Source of the DNA: JAHBVH01 sp034432375
GTDB taxonomy: Bacteria > Chloroflexota > Anaerolineae > Caldilineales > Caldilineaceae
Length of the DNA stretch: 64,000 nucleotides
Direction of reading: 5' to 3'
NCBI GenBank assembly: GCA_034432375.1
Contig: DAOUCA010000168.1
Coordinates: 1 to 64,000, forward strand
Below, piece by piece: positions 61,229-64,000 of this stretch (the stretch's first letter is position 1; the number at the start of each line of letters is the position of its first letter). The position numbers and the translations under genes were made by a program. The notes beneath the pieces are model-generated. The model was not told the origin of the DNA, searched no databases, and saw only the letters and a list, made by a program, of their open reading frames with translations.

Positions 61229-61522
61229 AGGTCGTGTTGACATTTGGTACAGCGACCAATGAATTGAGCTGTTTGCGCCAATCAGATGAAACCTCTGGGT
61301 TCGACAGCCATGTGTCGCACTGACGGCGGAATCTAACGGACGGGAAACAGGTGTTAGTCAGTGCGATGCACGCGATCTCATTGACGCGCAAAACTCCGGT
61401 TCTCATTCTGGCCGCAGTCTAACAACGAAAAGCCGCCGCAGCAGCTAAAGGCGGTAGTGCCTGTGTACGTTTTTCGCTGTCAGCAGCGGGTTTCAACCTT
61501 CAAAACATAAAATGTCAACTGT
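61229..61522. mobile_element. Composite MITE-like element, CTGTTGACATTT family, copy 3
   Basis: AGGTCGTGTTGACATTT at the left and AAAATGTCAACTGTTAA at the right are inverted. The interior matches the composite element at 26571: an AAAACTCCGG-family block (61268-61421) and a GCCGC-rich hairpin. The right end overlaps the TAA stop of the MFS gene. Confidence 0.7.
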
Positions 61523-62778
61523 TAATCGCTGCTGTCAACTTCATCGACCTGGGTATAGAGAAGGACAAGTGCTAACGCCGTTGCTCCTATCCCAGCCCAA
61601 CTGAGACCGGCGACCCCTCGTGTCGTATAAAGCCAAGGACCGAGTAAATTGGCGACAGTGCCACCACCGAGCACAAAGGCTGCTGCCAGCGAGATGATCT
61701 TCCCTCGCTGTGTTGGGACTTGCTCACTGATCAGCGAAATCTGGCTTACAATGCCAAACTCAAAGCAGGTCCGCGTGAGTGCAATCCCCAACACCGCGCC
61801 GACTAAATTTTGGTTGAAGAATGGCAGCAGGGCATAGCCCACCATGACGCCACCGGTCCCCAACATAACGCTACGTAATTTGCCAATGCGGTCCGTAAAG
61901 AGACTCACAGAGACGCTAGCCGTTAGGTCAAAGCAGCCGAGAATTAGAGCAACAGTGCCCAGCGCAGCGGCGCCCAGACCATATTCCAAATTCAGCCAGG
62001 CACCATGGGTAATAAAGAGTTGCATGCCAGCAAAAAAGAGCAACATATCGGCAATGATTGCTGCGTAGGCGGAGCGGGCTCGGTCACCCAAATTAAAAAA
62101 GTTGCGCAGCCGCTCTGCTGGCTTATCAACCATGTCAAACGAAGGAACTAGCGCTGGATCGGGGCTTGCCTGCGGACGTGCCGGTGGCAGCGCACCGAGT
62201 GCTATCCACATGATAGCCAACCCGGCGGCAAGCACAAAGAGGGGCGCACGCCAACTGCTGAGCGCGATTAGCTGCCCCATGGCGGAAAGGCCAATGATCC
62301 CAGCCAAGGCCCATGAATATTCGAGCATGCCCAACCCGCGGGCACGCTGGGTATAGGGCAGGCGCGTGCTAAGATAGGCATGGAGGGTGGGTACAAACCC
62401 CGCTAGCCCCATGCCCATGATGATAATTCCCGGAACGACCAAGAGCAGACCGGAACTACTGCCAACGAGCAAGAGTCCAACAATAATCAATAGCAGCATG
62501 AGCCGCATCGTGCGGCGGTAGCCATGCCGATCGGCCATCGCACCAATGAAGGGTGCGCCAAGCCCCATGATGCTACGCAAGCTCAATAGTTGACCTAGGG
62601 TGACAACATTGAGGCCCAAGCCGATGGCAAAGATGGTAAGAAATGGGTTAAAGAGTTGGGCGACTGTATCAACCATAAGGCGCGTTGTAATCCCCAACGC
62701 CATTAGGTGTGGGTAGGATACTTCTTTGGGTGCCTGTTTTGGTGCCTGGGGTGTCGCCGGTGCAGGGAGTCTTGTCAC
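61522..62778 (-). CDS. Major facilitator superfamily transporter
   Basis: The 418-residue protein has 12 predicted membrane helices with a central loop after helix 6 (LPPARPQASPDPALVPS). GAPFIGAMADRHGYRRTMRL between helices 2 and 3 is the MFS signature (G-x3-D-R-x-G-R-R), and a second copy is SLFTDRIGKLRSVML. It is likely a drug or metabolite exporter; the substrate is unknown. The stop codon coincides with the end of the MITE-like element. Confidence 0.88.
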   Translation of the reverse strand: MTRLPAPATPQAPKQAPKEVSYPHLMALGITTRLMVDTVAQLFNPFLTIFAIGLGLNVVTLGQLLSLRSIMGLGAPFIGAMADRHGYRRTMRLMLLLIIVGLLLVGSSSGLLLVVPGIIIMGMGLAGFVPTLHAYLSTRLPYTQRARGLGMLEYSWALAGIIGLSAMGQLIALSSWRAPLFVLAAGLAIMWIALGALPPARPQASPDPALVPSFDMVDKPAERLRNFFNLGDRARSAYAAIIADMLLFFAGMQLFITHGAWLNLEYGLGAAALGTVALILGCFDLTASVSVSLFTDRIGKLRSVMLGTGGVMVGYALLPFFNQNLVGAVLGIALTRTCFEFGIVSQISLISEQVPTQRGKIISLAAAFVLGGGTVANLLGPWLYTTRGVAGLSWAGIGATALALVLLYTQVDEVDSSD

Positions 62779-62879
62779 AAGGGTTCCTTGAACTTCGTGC
62801 CTATCTCAAAATTCGGTTGTGGCCCAGCGGGAACAGAGAATTTGGGATAGATATTTGATGTTTATAGGGCAGAAAACGG

Positions 62880-62908
62880 CTGGGGCTGATCAGACAGACC
62901 AGCCCCAG
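62880..62908 (-). terminator. Possible terminator of ftsK
   Basis: A 9-bp stem (CTGGGGCTG at 62880-62888 with its complement at 62900-62908) lies about 40 bases beyond the ftsK stop on the - strand and is followed by CCGTTTT, a weak T-tract. Confidence 0.5.
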
Positions 62909-62945
62909 GCAGCTTCCGTATCGAATTTTGGGAAGGCGTATGCGT

Positions 62946-64000
62946 CTACATCCAAACCCGTGTGCGCTCACTGCCGGGCTCATCGGCTTCATCATCATCG
63001 AAGTCATCGTCAAAGGCTGCGCTCTCTTCGGCCTCTCGCCCGCCCGCCTCTTGGCCAATGATGCGCGCGGCGTGTTCGGTGGCATTGCTTTGGCCCTGAG
63101 CTGTTTGGATGCCACTGTTTGCACTTCTCGCGCTATCCTCTAGATAGACAACTCGCCCCATGCTGCCCCCTTGATCGGGTCCCAGCAGACCCGCCTCTTC
63201 GAGCTGATCGATAATCCGCCCGGCGCGATTATAGCCAATGCGCAACCGCCGTTGCAGCAAGCTAACCGACCCACGGCCACTCTCTTTGACCACGCGCACG
63301 GCCTCATCAAAGAGATCATCGCGTGCTTCGGCGGTTTTCATAGCCTCGATCTGCTCAAAAAGCGGGGCCTGCTGTAGGCCACTGGTCGGCAGCGTTGGCT
63401 CCGGTATCGAGGGCAGTGGCATATTGGTGGGAGAAAGGGTCTTTGTGGCAATCGCTGCGTCACCTAACACCAGGCTATCCCCTTCCAGCGGCCCGGCACC
63501 ACTCTGCCAGAGTTGGGCATCTTGGCTCCCCAATGCACGATCTTCCAGCGTGCGGAAGCCTTTCCAATAGCGGACAATGCGATTGATCTCTTCGTCATCC
63601 AAAAAGGTGCCCTGGAGCCGTTCCAGCTTGCCGGCATCGGGCGCCATAAAGAGCATGTCGCCACGCCCCAATAACCGCTCCGCCCCTGGTACATCGAGGA
63701 TCACTCGACTATCAATTTGGCTGGTGACCGCAAAGGCAATCCGTGAGGGAAAGTTCGCTTTAATCAGACCGGTAATCACATTGACCGAGGGACGCTGGGT
63801 GGCAATGATCAGGTGGATACCGACGGCACGTGCCATCTGTGCTAGCCGACAAATATGTTTTTCGACCTCTTCCGGCGCGGCCATCATCAGATCCGCCATC
63901 TCATCAATGATCACCACAATGTAGGGCAAGGTCTTTTCATTGCGCTTGACAAGATATTCGTTGTAACGGACCAGGTCACGCGCACCCACTTTGCTGCACA
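62946..64000 (-). CDS. ftsK: FtsK/SpoIIIE DNA translocase, C-terminal part, cut by window edge
   Basis: FtsK pumps DNA at the division septum. This part holds the second half of the motor: Walker B YIVVIIDEMADLMM, the arginine finger block IHLIIATQRPSVNVITGLIKANFPSRIAF, and GAERLLGRGDMLF. The gamma winged-helix domain that reads DNA polarity (DLFDEAVRVVKESGRGSVSLLQRRLRIGYNRAGRIIDQLEEAG) is near the end, followed by an acidic tail. The reading frame continues past 64000, so the N-terminal membrane domain and P-loop lie outside. No start can be given. Confidence 0.93.
   Translation of the reverse strand, partial: CSKVGARDLVRYNEYLVKRNEKTLPYIVVIIDEMADLMMAAPEEVEKHICRLAQMARAVGIHLIIATQRPSVNVITGLIKANFPSRIAFAVTSQIDSRVILDVPGAERLLGRGDMLFMAPDAGKLERLQGTFLDDEEINRIVRYWKGFRTLEDRALGSQDAQLWQSGAGPLEGDSLVLGDAAIATKTLSPTNMPLPSIPEPTLPTSGLQQAPLFEQIEAMKTAEARDDLFDEAVRVVKESGRGSVSLLQRRLRIGYNRAGRIIDQLEEAGLLGPDQGGSMGRVVYLEDSARSANSGIQTAQGQSNATEHAARIIGQEAGGREAEESAAFDDDFDDDEADEPGSERTRVWM

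Overview
The window reads as chromosomal DNA of a free-living Chloroflexota bacterium, probably Caldilineae- or Anaerolineae-like. This placement is inferred from gene content, not from a marker gene. The signs are STAND (NB-ARC/TPR) regulators, two secreted CAP-domain proteins ending in a short YLP..R tail, tandem LytR-CpsA-Psr proteins, and very many dispersed palindromic repeats and MITE-like elements between genes. Most genes are intact and of household type. The right edge cuts an ftsK/spoIIIE gene.

Layout. 1-2.3 kb: a cluster of strong hairpins, a membrane protein of unknown function and a TIM-barrel isomerase. 2.3-7 kb (- strand): CpXC protein, HD phosphohydrolase and two LCP cell-wall ligases. 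7.6-9.6 kb: tandem astacin-like metallopeptidases. 9.6-26.2 kb (almost all - strand): a polysaccharide block (Wzy/WaaL-like protein, GtrA, glycosyltransferase, thioesterase), secD-secF, an MDR dehydrogenase, D,D-carboxypeptidase, RluB-type pseudouridine synthase, cytidylate kinase, E1 alpha/beta of a 2-oxoacid dehydrogenase, a Nudix hydrolase, hisD and a patatin. 26.2-28.1 kb: repeats, a Tat-exported dienelactone hydrolase and tRNA-Ser(CGA).

28.2-35 kb is the accessory-looking part. It holds a 771-aa HTH-NB-ARC-TPR protein and a split STAND module (HTH-NB-ARC protein plus a separate overlapping TPR protein). Between them lies a 43-codon gene for a secreted micropeptide whose predicted mature form is the nine-residue CQLAGGGGC, with cysteines at both ends. 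Two copies of a 12-bp palindrome (TGGTACGYACCA) sit upstream of the first regulator and four 9-bp direct repeats sit just before the micropeptide's ribosome binding site. This is the best candidate for an undescribed system, possibly peptide signalling through a STAND sensor.

35-40.2 kb: CBS and UspA stress proteins, nicotinate phosphoribosyltransferase and a large secreted beta-propeller/CAP protein. 40.6-46.4 kb (+ strand): a corrinoid/one-carbon cluster of a RACO-type corrinoid activator, a small 'virulence factor' family protein, a homocysteine methyltransferase, a DUF1638 protein and a phosphomutase-like metalloenzyme. 46.5-49.4 kb: a two-component system with an overlapping Rpn-type nuclease. 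49.4-56 kb: CTAG-bounded palindromic elements, a second CAP protein, a MatB-like acyl-CoA synthetase, a response regulator and a class V aminotransferase. 56-64 kb: a divergent SF1 helicase-like protein, an ECF sigma/anti-sigma/polymer-forming membrane protein operon with a recognisable ECF promoter, an MFS transporter and the ftsK fragment.
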